From BRH-c25 sp041690515 (GTDB lineage: Bacteria > Bacillota > Clostridia > Lutisporales > Lutisporaceae), in assembly GCA_041690515.1 (NCBI GenBank), contig JAWLHF010000025.1, forward strand, positions 1-32,843: a stretch of DNA of 32,843 nt, written 5' to 3'. Below the pieces are notes generated by a model. It worked only from the letters and a program-made list of their open reading frames with translations. It was not told the origin of the DNA and searched no databases. Position 1 is the first letter of the stretch. Every line of letters starts with the position of its first letter. This document shows positions 7,020 through 16,500 of the stretch, piece by piece. Both the position numbers and the translations under genes were made by a program.

Positions 7020-8084
7020 TCAAATCAGGTATATTCCGTTTTTCTGGACCAGTCTTCCATCTGCGTAGATTTCTCCGCAGTCCCTCAGTTCCTTTATCAT
7101 ATCCCAATGGAGGACGGACTTGTTATCCCCCCCTGAGCCTTCATAAGCATTACCGGCAGCAAGGTGTATTGTTCCACCTATCTTTTCATCGAAAAGTATG
7201 TTCTTTATAAATCTCTTGATCCCGTAATTCAGACCTATGCCGAACTCTCCCAGATATCTGGCACCTTCATCAGTATCAAGCATTTGATTAAGAAATTTTT
7301 CGTTGCTGCTTGATTTCGCACTTATGATTTTGCCATCCTTGAATTCCAGCCTTACGCCGTCTACCTGGTTTCCATATCTTATAGCCGGGAACTCATAGAA
7401 GATATGTCCGTTTGCAGAGTTTGTAACCGGAGAGTAAAAAACTTCGCCATCTGGTACATTATACTGTCCGCTGCATTTTGTACCCTTTCTGTCTTTTATA
7501 CTGAAAGTAAGGTCTGTCTCACGTCCGACTATTCTTATTGTGTCTGCTGTGTCAAATATACCGGTTATTTTATCCATGTCCTGATCCATCTTCTTGTAGT
7601 CAACCAGAACAGCATCAAAAAGGAAATCCTCGTATTCTTCCAAGGACATATTTGCATCCTGAGCGAAAGCATCAACCGGATAGTTTGTTAATACCCATCT
7701 CTTGCCCATTATTTTCTGAAGCACCGGAGATATGGCTTTGTTGTATTCCATGTTCTTCTTCGGAGGAACATTCGACAGATGCTTTGTATTTTCAGGTGCT
7801 TCTATTACCAGTACAGCGTCTGCCTTCTCATAAATGCCTTCATAAAGGCCATTGAATTCGTCAAGCTGTTTCATACTAGCATTTTCCATGAAATACTTCT
7901 TGTGATTGTCCATTAATATATGTACAAATGCGTTTGCTCCTATGTCAACAGACTTCTTATAAAATTCATCAATAAGAGGCTTTGCAAGGTAGCCTGAGCG
8001 TATGACCACGTTATCGCCCTCTCTGATATTCAATGAATGCTCTAGCAACACCTCTGCCAGCTTACTGATTCTGATATCCTTCAT
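7020..8084 (-). CDS. M29 family aminopeptidase (AmpS/PepS type)
   Basis: A 354-aa protein of the leucyl aminopeptidase M29 (thermophilic metalloprotease) family, cytoplasmic exopeptidases with two metal ions. The metal ligands are in place: Glu in NVPDGEVFYSP, Glu in YLGEFGIGLN, His in TIHLAAGNAYEGSGG, Tyr in the same segment, and His/Asp in LHWDMI. Length is a little below the usual 370-410, mainly at the N-terminus. The frame extends to 8126, but the ATG at 8084 has GGAGG 11 bases upstream and begins with the family-like RISKLAEVLLEHSLNIREGDNV. It is a single-gene transcript with its own promoter and terminator, and it would serve peptide breakdown. It lies next to the TPR-peptide cassette; a link to peptide turnover is possible but unsupported. 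Confidence 0.9.
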   Translation of the reverse strand: MKDIRISKLAEVLLEHSLNIREGDNVVIRSGYLAKPLIDEFYKKSVDIGANAFVHILMDNHKKYFMENASMKQLDEFNGLYEGIYEKADAVLVIEAPENTKHLSNVPPKKNMEYNKAISPVLQKIMGKRWVLTNYPVDAFAQDANMSLEEYEDFLFDAVLVDYKKMDQDMDKITGIFDTADTIRIVGRETDLTFSIKDRKGTKCSGQYNVPDGEVFYSPVTNSANGHIFYEFPAIRYGNQVDGVRLEFKDGKIISAKSSSNEKFLNQMLDTDEGARYLGEFGIGLNYGIKRFIKNILFDEKIGGTIHLAAGNAYEGSGGDNKSVLHWDMIKELRDCGEIYADGRLVQKNGIYLI

Positions 8085-8149
8085 CTTGGCGTTTTCCTCC
8101 AATATTATATATTTATAAAATTTCATAACCAGCTTATATGTACTGTTAC

Positions 8150-8178
8150 ATTATAATCTTTTTTACAAAGTATAGCAA
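8150..8178 (-). promoter_or_regulatory. Promoter of the M29 aminopeptidase gene
   Basis: Minus strand TTGCTA (8173-8178), a 17-base spacer and a perfect TATAAT (8150-8155). Start of transcription would be near 8143, giving a leader of about 60 bases. Confidence 0.65.
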
Positions 8179-8187
8179 TTGTCTGAC

Positions 8188-8213
8188 AAAAAAAATACCT
8201 CCTTTCGGAGGTA
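8188..8213 (-). terminator. Terminator after the thioesterase gene
   Basis: On the minus strand TACCTCC and GGAGGTA (8207-8213 and 8196-8202) form a 7-bp stem around GAAA, followed by eight or more T. It closes the long dnaE-pfk-pyk-thioesterase run. Confidence 0.8.
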
Positions 8214-8279
8214 ATATAGTGAATCAGTTCCCATGTTTTTTGTATTATTAACTATTTTTTCCTATTTTATACACATCTA

Positions 8280-8699
8280 TCATTTGCTTATTTCATTCAG
8301 TTTATCAAACAGCTCACCATGGATTTTCTTCAGATTTACCGGTTTCCCTGAAGTGTTGGTGAAAGCATGCACAGTCTCACCTTCTGCAAGCAGGGTACTG
8401 TCTCTTTTTCTCAGCAGCTGATATGAAAAAGTGATTCTGGCAACTGTCATCTCCTTTATTGAAGTTCTTACTACAAGCTCATCGTCATATCTTGCAGGAA
8501 TACGGTATTTGCAATGAGTTTCTGACAGCGGAAGCATTACTCCGGCATCTTCCATTTCCTTATATGACATGCCTGAAGCATCTCTCAGAAACTCTGTCCT
8601 GCCCATTTCAAAATATATGTAGTAATTAGGATGGTATATTATCCCCATTTGGTCTGTCTCGCCATACCTGGTTCTAAGAATTGTATCATGCGTCTTCAT
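8280..8699 (-). CDS. Acyl-CoA thioesterase, YbgC/FadM hotdog family
   Basis: A complete 139-aa single-hotdog-fold thioesterase. RYGETDQMGIIYHPNYY carries the catalytic aspartate (D16) and the conserved G-x-x-Y/H-H-x-x-Y segment of the 4-hydroxybenzoyl-CoA thioesterase/YbgC group. FEMGRTEFLRD and the C-terminal EGETVHAFTN also fit. These cytosolic tetramers hydrolyse short- or medium-chain acyl-CoA; the substrate cannot be read from sequence. The ATG has AGGAGG 8 bases upstream. It lies 52 bases after pyk with no terminator between, so it is probably the last gene of the glycolytic transcript. Confidence 0.9.
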   Translation of the reverse strand: MKTHDTILRTRYGETDQMGIIYHPNYYIYFEMGRTEFLRDASGMSYKEMEDAGVMLPLSETHCKYRIPARYDDELVVRTSIKEMTVARITFSYQLLRKRDSTLLAEGETVHAFTNTSGKPVNLKKIHGELFDKLNEISK

Positions 8700-8751
8700 A
8701 ACCTCACCCTCCTGTTACATACAAATGTTTAAGAGGTGCCCTTAACCCGTC

Positions 8752-10503
8752 TTACAGCACCCTGGCTGCACCGCTGTATATTATTCCTCTTGCGGTATCC
8801 ATTGTGACCAGCTGGCCATTCCTTAACTGCCTTATTGCATTTCCCACGCCTACTATAACAGGTTTTCCAAGGGCAATACCGACAATGGCAGCATGGGAAG
8901 TAATTCCCCCTTCTTCCACTATAAAGGCCGAAGCTTTTTCCATGATAGGAACCATGTCCTTATCCGTAGAGCTTGTAACAAGTATATCTCCTTCATTAAA
9001 CTTATGGCTGTCTCTCTCATTTTCTGTTATGACCGATATTTTACCTGTAACTGATCTGTCTCCTATTCCTATTCCCTTTGCCAATATTTCGCCTACTATA
9101 TGCACCTTTATCAGATTGGTGGTACCGGCTACTCCGGATGGTATACCGGCTGTTATTACAACAAGATCACCGCTTTTCACCAGCTGAGCTTCAACCGCTG
9201 CATTTACAGACAGCTCAATTATCTCATCAGTCACCTCTGAATAAGGCACACTTACAGGATATACCCCAAAGCTCATACAGAGCTTTCTCATCACCTTTAT
9301 GTCAGAGGTTGCTGCAATTATCGGAGCCTTTGGCCTGAACCTTGATATCATCCTTGCCGTAGAACCTGATTGGGTAGGCGTTATTATCGCTGCAGCCTGA
9401 AGCTCAAAAGCGGTGGTACAGCTGCTGTGGCTGATAGCCGTTGCCACAGTTATTTTTCTTCCCGAAAAGTTCTGCAGGCTCTTGCCATAATCCAGCTCCA
9501 TCTCTGTTCTTACTGCTATTGAAGCCATAGTGCGTACAGCCTCTATAGGGTATTTGCCTGCCGCTGTCTCCCCTGAAAGCATTATGGCGTCGGTGCCGTC
9601 TATAATGGAATTTGCGACATCGGTGACTTCGGCTCTTGTCGGGCGGGGATTCCTTATCATGGAGTCAAGCATCTGAGTTGCTGTTATGACAGGCTTACCC
9701 ATAGCATTGGCTCTTCTTATTATATGCTTCTGTATCATAGGTATTTCCTCAGTGGGTATCTCAACACCAAGGTCTCCTCTAGCGACCATAAGCCCATCAC
9801 ATACCCTGAGAATATCCTCCAGATTGTCTATCCCTTCCTGATTCTCTATCTTAGCTATTATCTGAAGATGCTTGCCTCCGTTTGATTCCAGCACTTTCCT
9901 TATCTCCAGGACATCAGTGGCCTTTCTTATAAATGAAGCTGCAATAAAGTCCACTTCATTTTCTATGCCGAAAACAAGGTCTGCAATATCCTTTTCAGTA
10001 AGCGCCGGAAGCTTTGACGTCGCACCCGGTATATTAACATTCTTCCTGTCTCCAAGGGTTCCACCGTTCACTACCTCACAGATTACGTCAGTATCATTCT
10101 TATCAAGCACCTTCAGCTCTATAACTCCATCTGCGATAAGTATTCTTGAGCCGGCAGAGACTTCTTGGGGAAGCTCTTTATAGGTTATGCTGCACTGGGT
10201 GCTGTCCCCCTGTATGTCCCTTATTGTCAGTGTGAATTTCTGTCCCTTCTCCAGCTCAGCCCTGCCGTCTCTGAAGTATCCAAGTCTTACCTCCGGGCCT
10301 TTTGTATCCAGCATGATTGCAACCGGAATGCCAAGCTCGCCTCTAATTCTCTTAATGGCATCAATCCTTCTCTTATGCTCGGAATGATCTCCATGAGAGA
10401 AATTAAGCCTGGCAACATTCATTCCTGTTGTAATAAGCTGCCTTATCATATCTTCACTTTCTGTAACAGGCCCTATTGTACATATTATCTTGGTTTTTCG
10501 CAT
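8752..10503 (-). CDS. pyk: Pyruvate kinase with C-terminal PEP-utilizing domain
   Basis: The 583-aa enzyme makes pyruvate and ATP from phosphoenolpyruvate and ADP. Seen in order: RKTKIICTIGP and NVARLNFSHGDH at the N-terminus, MLDTKGPEVR, the B domain, VARGDLGVEIP, VITATQMLDSMI and AIMLSGETAAGKYP of the barrel, then the regulatory C domain. After about residue 475 there is an extra domain with GGITSHAAIVGIALGKPVIVG, the swivelling PEP-utilizer/PPDK domain. This is the long form known from Bacillus and clostridia (about 585 aa). The frame extends to an ATG at 10515, but family members begin MRKTKII, so I place the start at 10503, one base after the stop of the PPi-PFK gene (TAG-t-ATG). Such spacing indicates translational coupling. 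Confidence 0.97.
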   Translation of the reverse strand: MRKTKIICTIGPVTESEDMIRQLITTGMNVARLNFSHGDHSEHKRRIDAIKRIRGELGIPVAIMLDTKGPEVRLGYFRDGRAELEKGQKFTLTIRDIQGDSTQCSITYKELPQEVSAGSRILIADGVIELKVLDKNDTDVICEVVNGGTLGDRKNVNIPGATSKLPALTEKDIADLVFGIENEVDFIAASFIRKATDVLEIRKVLESNGGKHLQIIAKIENQEGIDNLEDILRVCDGLMVARGDLGVEIPTEEIPMIQKHIIRRANAMGKPVITATQMLDSMIRNPRPTRAEVTDVANSIIDGTDAIMLSGETAAGKYPIEAVRTMASIAVRTEMELDYGKSLQNFSGRKITVATAISHSSCTTAFELQAAAIITPTQSGSTARMISRFRPKAPIIAATSDIKVMRKLCMSFGVYPVSVPYSEVTDEIIELSVNAAVEAQLVKSGDLVVITAGIPSGVAGTTNLIKVHIVGEILAKGIGIGDRSVTGKISVITENERDSHKFNEGDILVTSSTDKDMVPIMEKASAFIVEEGGITSHAAIVGIALGKPVIVGVGNAIRQLRNGQLVTMDTARGIIYSGAARVL

Positions 10504-10504
10504 A

Positions 10505-11776
10505 CTACTTAACATCCCATTTCACCAACTTCTTTTCAAGAAGTTTTTTCTCAAGCCTCGCATATCTCGGGAGTCCGTTCTCCATACGTATCTTGACTTC
10601 TCCCTTTATAAGCGGCCTTATATAATCAATAACAGGCTGTTTTACAAAGTTACCCTCTTCGTTGATCCATTCTCTCGGTATCTTCTTTTCCTTGTTTGCA
10701 ACATCGTCAAGGTCGATAAGCTGGGTTTCGCAGGTGTATTCTGTTCCTTTACCCCTTACCATTCCGACCATCTTGCCTGTATGCCCTTCCAAAGCATACC
10801 TTACGGCCATCTCACCGCACATGAAGGATTCCTCATTGTCTGTAAGGGAAGCCCAGTGAGCTGCGCATCTTTGTATGCTGCTGTAATTCACCGTTCTTAC
10901 TTTCTTGCATATATTGTCTATAACATATCTTTCCAATACTTCACTGGCACCGCCCAACTGAACGTGTCCGAAAGCATCCTTCCTGGCATTTGGGTCCTCT
11001 ATTTCGGATATATACTTGCCGTCTTCTGTCTTGATGCCTTCCGAGAATGCTACAACCGCATAGTTATACTTTTCTATAGCCTTCTTCACATCTTCTCCGA
11101 ATCTTTCAAAGGAGAAAGGTACCTCAGGCAAGTAGATAAAGTGAGGAGCATCGTCCTCATAATCCTTGGCAAGTGCGGATGAAGCTGTTATCCATCCGGC
11201 ATTTCTGCCCATCAATTCACATATGGTGACTGTAGGATAATCATATACTCTTGCATCAAGGCCTACTTCCTTTATGGAGGTGGCAATGAACTTTGCTGTG
11301 CTGCCAAAGCCCGGAGTGTGATCAGTTATAGGCAGGTCATTATCTATTGTCTTAGGCACTCCTACTGATCTAAGCTCATAGCCAACCCTTTGGGCATACT
11401 GGCTGACCTTATTTGCGGTATCCATTGAATCATTTCCGCCAATATAGAAGAAGTATCTGATATTGTGTGCTTCAAATACATCTATTATTCTTTTGTAATC
11501 CTTTTCACTATCTTCGATAGACTTAAGCTTGTATCTGCATGAACCCAAGGCAGAAGCCGGTGTAAGCTTCATAAGCTCTATCTCCTCTGCCGGCTCGTCA
11601 TTGAAAAGAAACAGGTCTTCATTAAGTATTCCATATACACCATGAAGTGCACCATAAACCTTATCTATTTCCCCCGATTTGAACGCTCCCTGTATAACTC
11701 CGCATGCACTGGCATTAATTACGGAGGTAGGTCCTCCTGACTGAGCAACCAAACAATTTCCCTTTAAAGTAGCCAT
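10505..11776 (-). CDS. pfp: Phosphofructokinase, probably pyrophosphate-dependent
   Basis: A 423-aa PFK-fold protein that phosphorylates fructose 6-phosphate. Two positions separate it from the ATP enzyme next door: the phosphate-donor motif is GGNDSMDT (Asp where ATP enzymes have Gly in GGDGS), and the catalytic loop is PKTIDNDL (Lys instead of Gly). Both are established marks of pyrophosphate-using PFKs. LMGRNAGWITA, HVQLGGASEVLERY and the N-terminal AQSGGPTSVINAS fit the same group. The enzyme would be reversible and save ATP. The ATG has AGGAGA 8 bases upstream. It lies between pfkA (190-bp gap) and pyk (1-base gap). The donor preference is inferred from motifs only. Confidence 0.93.
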   Translation of the reverse strand: MATLKGNCLVAQSGGPTSVINASACGVIQGAFKSGEIDKVYGALHGVYGILNEDLFLFNDEPAEEIELMKLTPASALGSCRYKLKSIEDSEKDYKRIIDVFEAHNIRYFFYIGGNDSMDTANKVSQYAQRVGYELRSVGVPKTIDNDLPITDHTPGFGSTAKFIATSIKEVGLDARVYDYPTVTICELMGRNAGWITASSALAKDYEDDAPHFIYLPEVPFSFERFGEDVKKAIEKYNYAVVAFSEGIKTEDGKYISEIEDPNARKDAFGHVQLGGASEVLERYVIDNICKKVRTVNYSSIQRCAAHWASLTDNEESFMCGEMAVRYALEGHTGKMVGMVRGKGTEYTCETQLIDLDDVANKEKKIPREWINEEGNFVKQPVIDYIRPLIKGEVKIRMENGLPRYARLEKKLLEKKLVKWDVK

Positions 11777-11870
11777 TTAACATCTCTCCTTCTAAATATA
11801 AATATTTATCAATTATTACTGCCTCGTGCTGCGTACCCGCCACACAGGCAAATTCTCAATATTCCTTAGA

Positions 11871-11904
11871 GTCATATATCCTTCACTATGTTCAGGATGA
11901 CAGT
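11871..11904. repeat. Degenerate dispersed repeat (ATCCTTC...AGGATGACA type)
   Basis: GTCATATATCCTTCAC, TATG, then TTCAGGATGACAG resembles a short dispersed element seen in many bacterial genomes as TCATCCTGAGCGAAGCGAAGGAT and variants. The outer ATCCT and AGGAT parts can pair. It lies in the 190-bp gap between pfkA and the PPi-PFK gene, where no gene or clear promoter is visible. The assignment is from memory of the element. Confidence 0.5.
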
Positions 11905-11966
11905 CCCCGAAGCTTGCCTGACAATATCCGCTTTGTGTCCACTGCTGCCAATTTCCCCTCAACACA

Positions 11967-12923
11967 CTATTGCAGCTTTGCTGCCAGTTCATAAAGCTCC
12001 CTTTGGAACTCCTTTTTCATACTTAATGCTTCTTCAATCTCCATGTCAATAATCTTATTATCCCGTATGCCAACTACTCTTCCCGACTTACCTTCCGCCA
12101 GCAATTCAACTGCTTCCGCCCCAAGTCTGCTTGCCAGAAGCCTGTCAAAGGCAGATGTATTTCCGCCTCTCTGTGTATATCCCAATATAGTGGCCCTTAC
12201 TTCTATATCAATATTCTCCATAATCTGCTTCTCCAACTGCTTTGCATCTCCTACTCCTTCAGCCAGGATTATGATACTGTGAAGCTTACCTTTGTTTTTC
12301 CTCTCCACCAGCAGCTTGCAGATGTTTTCCAGCTTGAATTCCATTTCAGGGACTATTATGCCTTCTGCTCCACCGGCCAGGCCTGCATATAGCGCTATAT
12401 CCCCGGAGTTTCTTCCCATTACTTCGATTATGCTGACCCGTTCATGGGAGGTTGAAGTATCTCTTATTTTGTTGATGGCATCCAATACATTATTTACTGC
12501 AGTGTCAAATCCAATGGTATAATCAGTATAAGCAAGGTCATTATCAATAGTACCCGGTACTCCAATACATGCAATACCCTTCTCCGAAAGCCTCTTGGCA
12601 CCGGCAAAGGAACCGTCTCCTCCAATGACCACAAGACCTTCGATGTTGAAGATCTTCGCCATGTTGGCTGCTTTGCACTGACCTTCCTCGGTCTTGAACT
12701 CCTCGCTTCTTGCAGTCTGAAGTATTGTGCCTCCCCTTTGGATTGTATCTGATACAGAAGACTCATCCATTTTTTCAAAATCACCGTTTATCAGTCCTCT
12801 GAATCCCTTTCTCACTCCATAGACATTCATTCCCTTATGTATACCCATTCTTACCACCGCACGTATGGCGGCATTCATCCCAGGTGCATCTCCTCCGCTG
12901 GTTAGAACTGCAATATTCTTCAT
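11967..12923 (-). CDS. pfkA: ATP-dependent 6-phosphofructokinase
   Basis: A 318-aa protein of standard bacterial PfkA length. It has LTSGGDAPGMNAAIR, the ATP site GGDGSFAGA with the glycine that marks ATP use, the catalytic PGTIDNDLAYTDYTIGFDTA with Asp as general base, EVMGRNSGDIAL, and YTQRGGNTSAFDR near the end. It commits fructose 6-phosphate to glycolysis in the cytosol and in this family is usually controlled by PEP and ADP. The ATG at 12923 follows GGGGGAAG. The gene sits in the conserved clostridial order dnaE - small protein - pfkA - pyk, here with a second, PPi-type PFK inserted before pyk. Confidence 0.97.
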   Translation of the reverse strand: MKNIAVLTSGGDAPGMNAAIRAVVRMGIHKGMNVYGVRKGFRGLINGDFEKMDESSVSDTIQRGGTILQTARSEEFKTEEGQCKAANMAKIFNIEGLVVIGGDGSFAGAKRLSEKGIACIGVPGTIDNDLAYTDYTIGFDTAVNNVLDAINKIRDTSTSHERVSIIEVMGRNSGDIALYAGLAGGAEGIIVPEMEFKLENICKLLVERKNKGKLHSIIILAEGVGDAKQLEKQIMENIDIEVRATILGYTQRGGNTSAFDRLLASRLGAEAVELLAEGKSGRVVGIRDNKIIDMEIEEALSMKKEFQRELYELAAKLQ

Positions 12924-13017
12924 ATAACTTCCCCCTTTTGTCCTGCATGGTCACAATACGTCCCAATATTCCATAAAAAAATTATTCACAATATTTATAC
13001 ATGGTGAAAAATATCCT

Positions 13018-13215
13018 CTAATAACCCAACTCGTACAGGATGTTATGTGCTTCCTCCACCTCAGATTCCAGTACCAATATTTCGAAATAGCTATCTTCGT
13101 CACCAGTATTCTTGCTCACTGGCTGCAGCTTTACCAGAACTCCTTCTCTTGACATAATATCATTGACTTTATCAGCGATTTTCCTGTTTTTTGCCAAGTA
13201 TACCACTGTCCACAT
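13018..13215 (-). CDS. Conserved small protein between dnaE and pfkA (DUF2007-like)
   Basis: A 65-aa protein starting at ATG 13215, with AAGGAGG 8 bases upstream; the longer frame to 13254 has no ribosome site. The sequence begins MWTVVYLAKNRKIADKVNDIM, continues SREGVLVKLQPVS, and ends ESEVEEAHNILYELGY. The alternating pattern looks like a small alpha-beta (ACT/DUF2007-like) fold that may bind a ligand or protein. I recall small proteins of this kind at the same place in clostridial genomes, sometimes mislabelled as glutamate decarboxylase; nothing here supports that activity. Function unknown. Confidence 0.75.
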   Translation of the reverse strand: MWTVVYLAKNRKIADKVNDIMSREGVLVKLQPVSKNTGDEDSYFEILVLESEVEEAHNILYELGY

Positions 13216-13579
13216 ATTGGCTGCCTCCTTCATAAGAAACCGGTGTATTTCCAACGCACTTCATTGCTGTCTTCATTAGTTGAAAATACACTCCCCTGGC
13301 GTTGTGATCCTGCTTGTATAATAATCCTTACCTGATAAAAGGTGCATATCATAATCGATTTACTGCAATGCAATAAGGAAACATATGCCATTCTATTCTA
13401 TATAATAAGATTTCAAAAAGGGTTTCGACGAGGCGGGGGTTATATGCCTGCCGTCTATTACAAAATCAGAACCTTCCACTTGCTGAAGTGGGGTGAAGAT
13501 TTTTACCTCTTTATAGGAATAATTTTAAAACAATTACCTGTTAATATCAAGCTTCTTCTACCCATTTTTTCATATTACA
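13216..13579. other. 364-bp gap between dnaE and the small gene, with hairpins
   Basis: No convincing gene. Minus-strand RNA could fold CCACTT-CAGC-AAGTGG (13475-13490). A second hairpin could form at about 13424-13453, with GACG and AGGC pairing GCCT and CGTC. No clear T-run follows either, so attenuation or processing are guesses. A plus-strand frame (13342-13587) is discussed under rejected items. Confidence 0.4.
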
Positions 13580-16500
13580 TTACTTAACGGCAACACAATC
13601 AGAGCCTGCAATTTCTTTCAGACTGTCCAGAAGCCTTTCATCGATATCAACCCAAATACTGCTGTCCGCTTTCATGATCTGACTTTTTCCATTTATCTTC
13701 TTAGCTTCATTCACCAGGATCACAGGTTGACTTCCTTTATATTCAGTCAGAGCTGCCTTTAGCTTTTCTAAAATATCAGGCTGCAGCTCAGTATTTATTT
13801 TTATATATAATTTCTTCCCTATATACTTGTTCAGAGGTCTTATTGTATCACATATTATCTTGGCAGCCTCTTCTTCCTTTTGGCTGATCCTGCCATCAAT
13901 CAGCACTATGGAATCTTGTATAAGCAAGCTTCTGCACCTTTCATAGGTTTTGGGGAATACTATCACTTCAATGGAGCCGTATAAGTCCTCAAGCTCTACA
14001 AAGGCCATCATGTTGTTGGTCTTTGTGGTCTTCTGATTGACAGATACAATTATACCCCCCATTGTAACCTTCTTGCCGTCCAAATGAAAGCTGTTCCCAA
14101 CTTCCTGCAGTTCAGTCTCAGCATCCGTCACAAACTCCGCTGTAGTCATTGTTACAGATGCGGAAAGCTCTGTCTGGTATTCTTCAAGAGGGTGCCCGCT
14201 GATATACAATCCCAGCATCTCCTTTTCCATAGCCAGCAGATTTCTCTTGGGATACTCATTTATATCGGGGTATATGTTTTCCACTATATTGTCCTCTTCC
14301 ATAGTGTCAAAAAACGAGATCTGCCCCTCCACATTATTCTTCTTCTGTCCTTGTATGCTCTCCATAAGCTTTTCATATACCGCCAGCATTCTGCACCTGT
14401 ATACATTGAAACAGTCAAAGGCACCGCATTTAATCAAGCTTTCCACTGTCCTCTTGTTTATCAGGCTGTAGTCAATCTTTTGGAGGAAGTCATACAATCC
14501 CTCAAAACGTCCCTTCTCCTGCCTTGCTCTAATAATTGACAATATTGCATTGATACCGACATTTTTTACCGCAGCCAGTCCAAACCGTATCCTGTTACCC
14601 TTTACTGTAAAGCTTACGCTGCTTTCATTAACATCCGGCGGGAGCACTTCTATACCTATATTTCTGCAGTGCTGGATATACTCAGCTACTTTTTTGCTGT
14701 TTCCCATGATACTTGTTATAAGTGCAGCTGTAAATTCCACAGGATAATAGTATTTGAGCCAGGCTGTCTGATAGGCTATAATGGCATATGCCGCCGCATG
14801 AGACTTGTTAAAGCCGTATCCGGCGAACTTTGCCACTTCATCAAATATCTCAGCTGCAGTTTCCGCAGGGATGCCGTTTCTGACACAGCCCTCCACCACA
14901 ACATTTCCATTCTCATCAACAATACCGTTTATAAAGTTTTCTCTTTCCTTTGCCATTACATCAGCTTTCTTCTTACCCATGGCTCTTCTGACCAGGTCAG
15001 ATCTTCCCATGGAATAGCCGCCCAGATCTCTCACTATCTGCATGACCTGTTCCTGATATATGATGCATCCGTAAGTCACATCCAGAATATGCTCCAATGC
15101 AGGATGCCTATACCTTACTTCACTGGGATTGTGCTTGTTCCTTATATATTGTGGAATCTGATCCATTGCTCCCGGCCTGTACAGTGATATTCCGGCTATG
15201 ATATCCTCCAGATTGCTTGGCTTCAACTCTTTAAAGCATTGTGTCATACCTCCGCTTTCCAGCTGAAATATTCCATAGGTCTCTCCCTGGGATATCATCT
15301 TGTAAACATTGGGATCGTCATAATCCATGTTATCTATATCGGGGGCTTCTATTCCCCTGTCTTTTATAAGCTCCAGTGTATCCCTGATGACCGTAAGGGT
15401 CCTGAGACCCAAAAAGTCCATTTTCAAAAGCCCAAGCTCTTCCAATGTACCCATGGTAAACTGAGTCGTAATCACATCCTCATTCATCTGAAGAGGCACA
15501 TATTCAGTCACTGCTTTCTTGGATATCACCACACCTGCTGCATGGGTGGAACTATGCCTTGGCATCCCTTCTACTGCCCTTGACATATCAATCAGATGCT
15601 TTGCGCTCTCATCCTCTTCATAGAGCCTTCTCAAATCAGGGTTTGTCTCCAATGCCCTCTCTATGGTCATCCCTATTTCAAAAGGAATTTTCTTTGCAAT
15701 CAAATCAACCTGGGCATAAGGTATGTTCAGCGCTCTGCCCACATCCCTTATGGCAGCTCTTGCAGCCATGGTACCAAAGGTTATGATCTGTGCCACACGG
15801 TCTTTGCCGTACTTTCCCACAACATAGTCTATGACTTCCTGACGTCTTTCATAGCAAAAATCAACATCGAAGTCAGGCATGCTGATTCTTTCAGGATTCA
15901 AGAACCTTTCAAAAATAAGCTTGTACTTTATTGGATCTATATTGGTAATACCAAGACAATATGCCACAAGGCTTCCTGCCCCTGATCCCCTTCCAGGTCC
16001 CACCATAATGCCGTTATCCTTTGCAAACTTCACATAATCCCATACAATAAGATAATAATCGGCATAGCCCATTCTGGTTATGACAGACAATTCATATTCC
16101 GCTCTTTCCCTAAGCTCATCGGTTACAGAAGGATACCTCTTCTCCAGCCCGCCGTAGCATAGTTTTCTGATGTATGTGTCAGAGGTATATCCCTCGGGAA
16201 CATCAAAAGCAGGTAGATGCACCTGTCCGAAAATAAAATCAAGGCTGCATTTTTCAGCAATCTTAACAGTGTTTTCCAGTGCTTCAGGTATGTATCTGAA
16301 AAGCTCATACATTTCATCCGGTGATTTGAGATAGAACTCCTGCCCCTGAAATTTAAGTCTGCCTTCTTCTTCAACTGTCTTGCCCGTTTGTATGCAAAGC
16401 AGGATATCCTGGGCCACTGCATCCTCCTTGTCCACATAGTGAACGTCATTTGTTGCAACCAAAGGTATGCCGGTCTCCCTTGACAGCCTGATGACTTCCT

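Noticed and set aside
10490..11182. 230-codon plus-strand frame
   Set aside because: Antisense to the PPi-type phosphofructokinase gene, which has full motifs on the minus strand.
13342..13587. Plus-strand 81-codon frame in the dnaE-downstream gap, with an internal ATG at 13444 after GGCGGGGG
   Set aside because: It is the only plus-strand candidate with a ribosome-like site, but it is short, composed of bulky residues as expected from AT-rich noncoding DNA, overlaps the dnaE end and resembles nothing I know.
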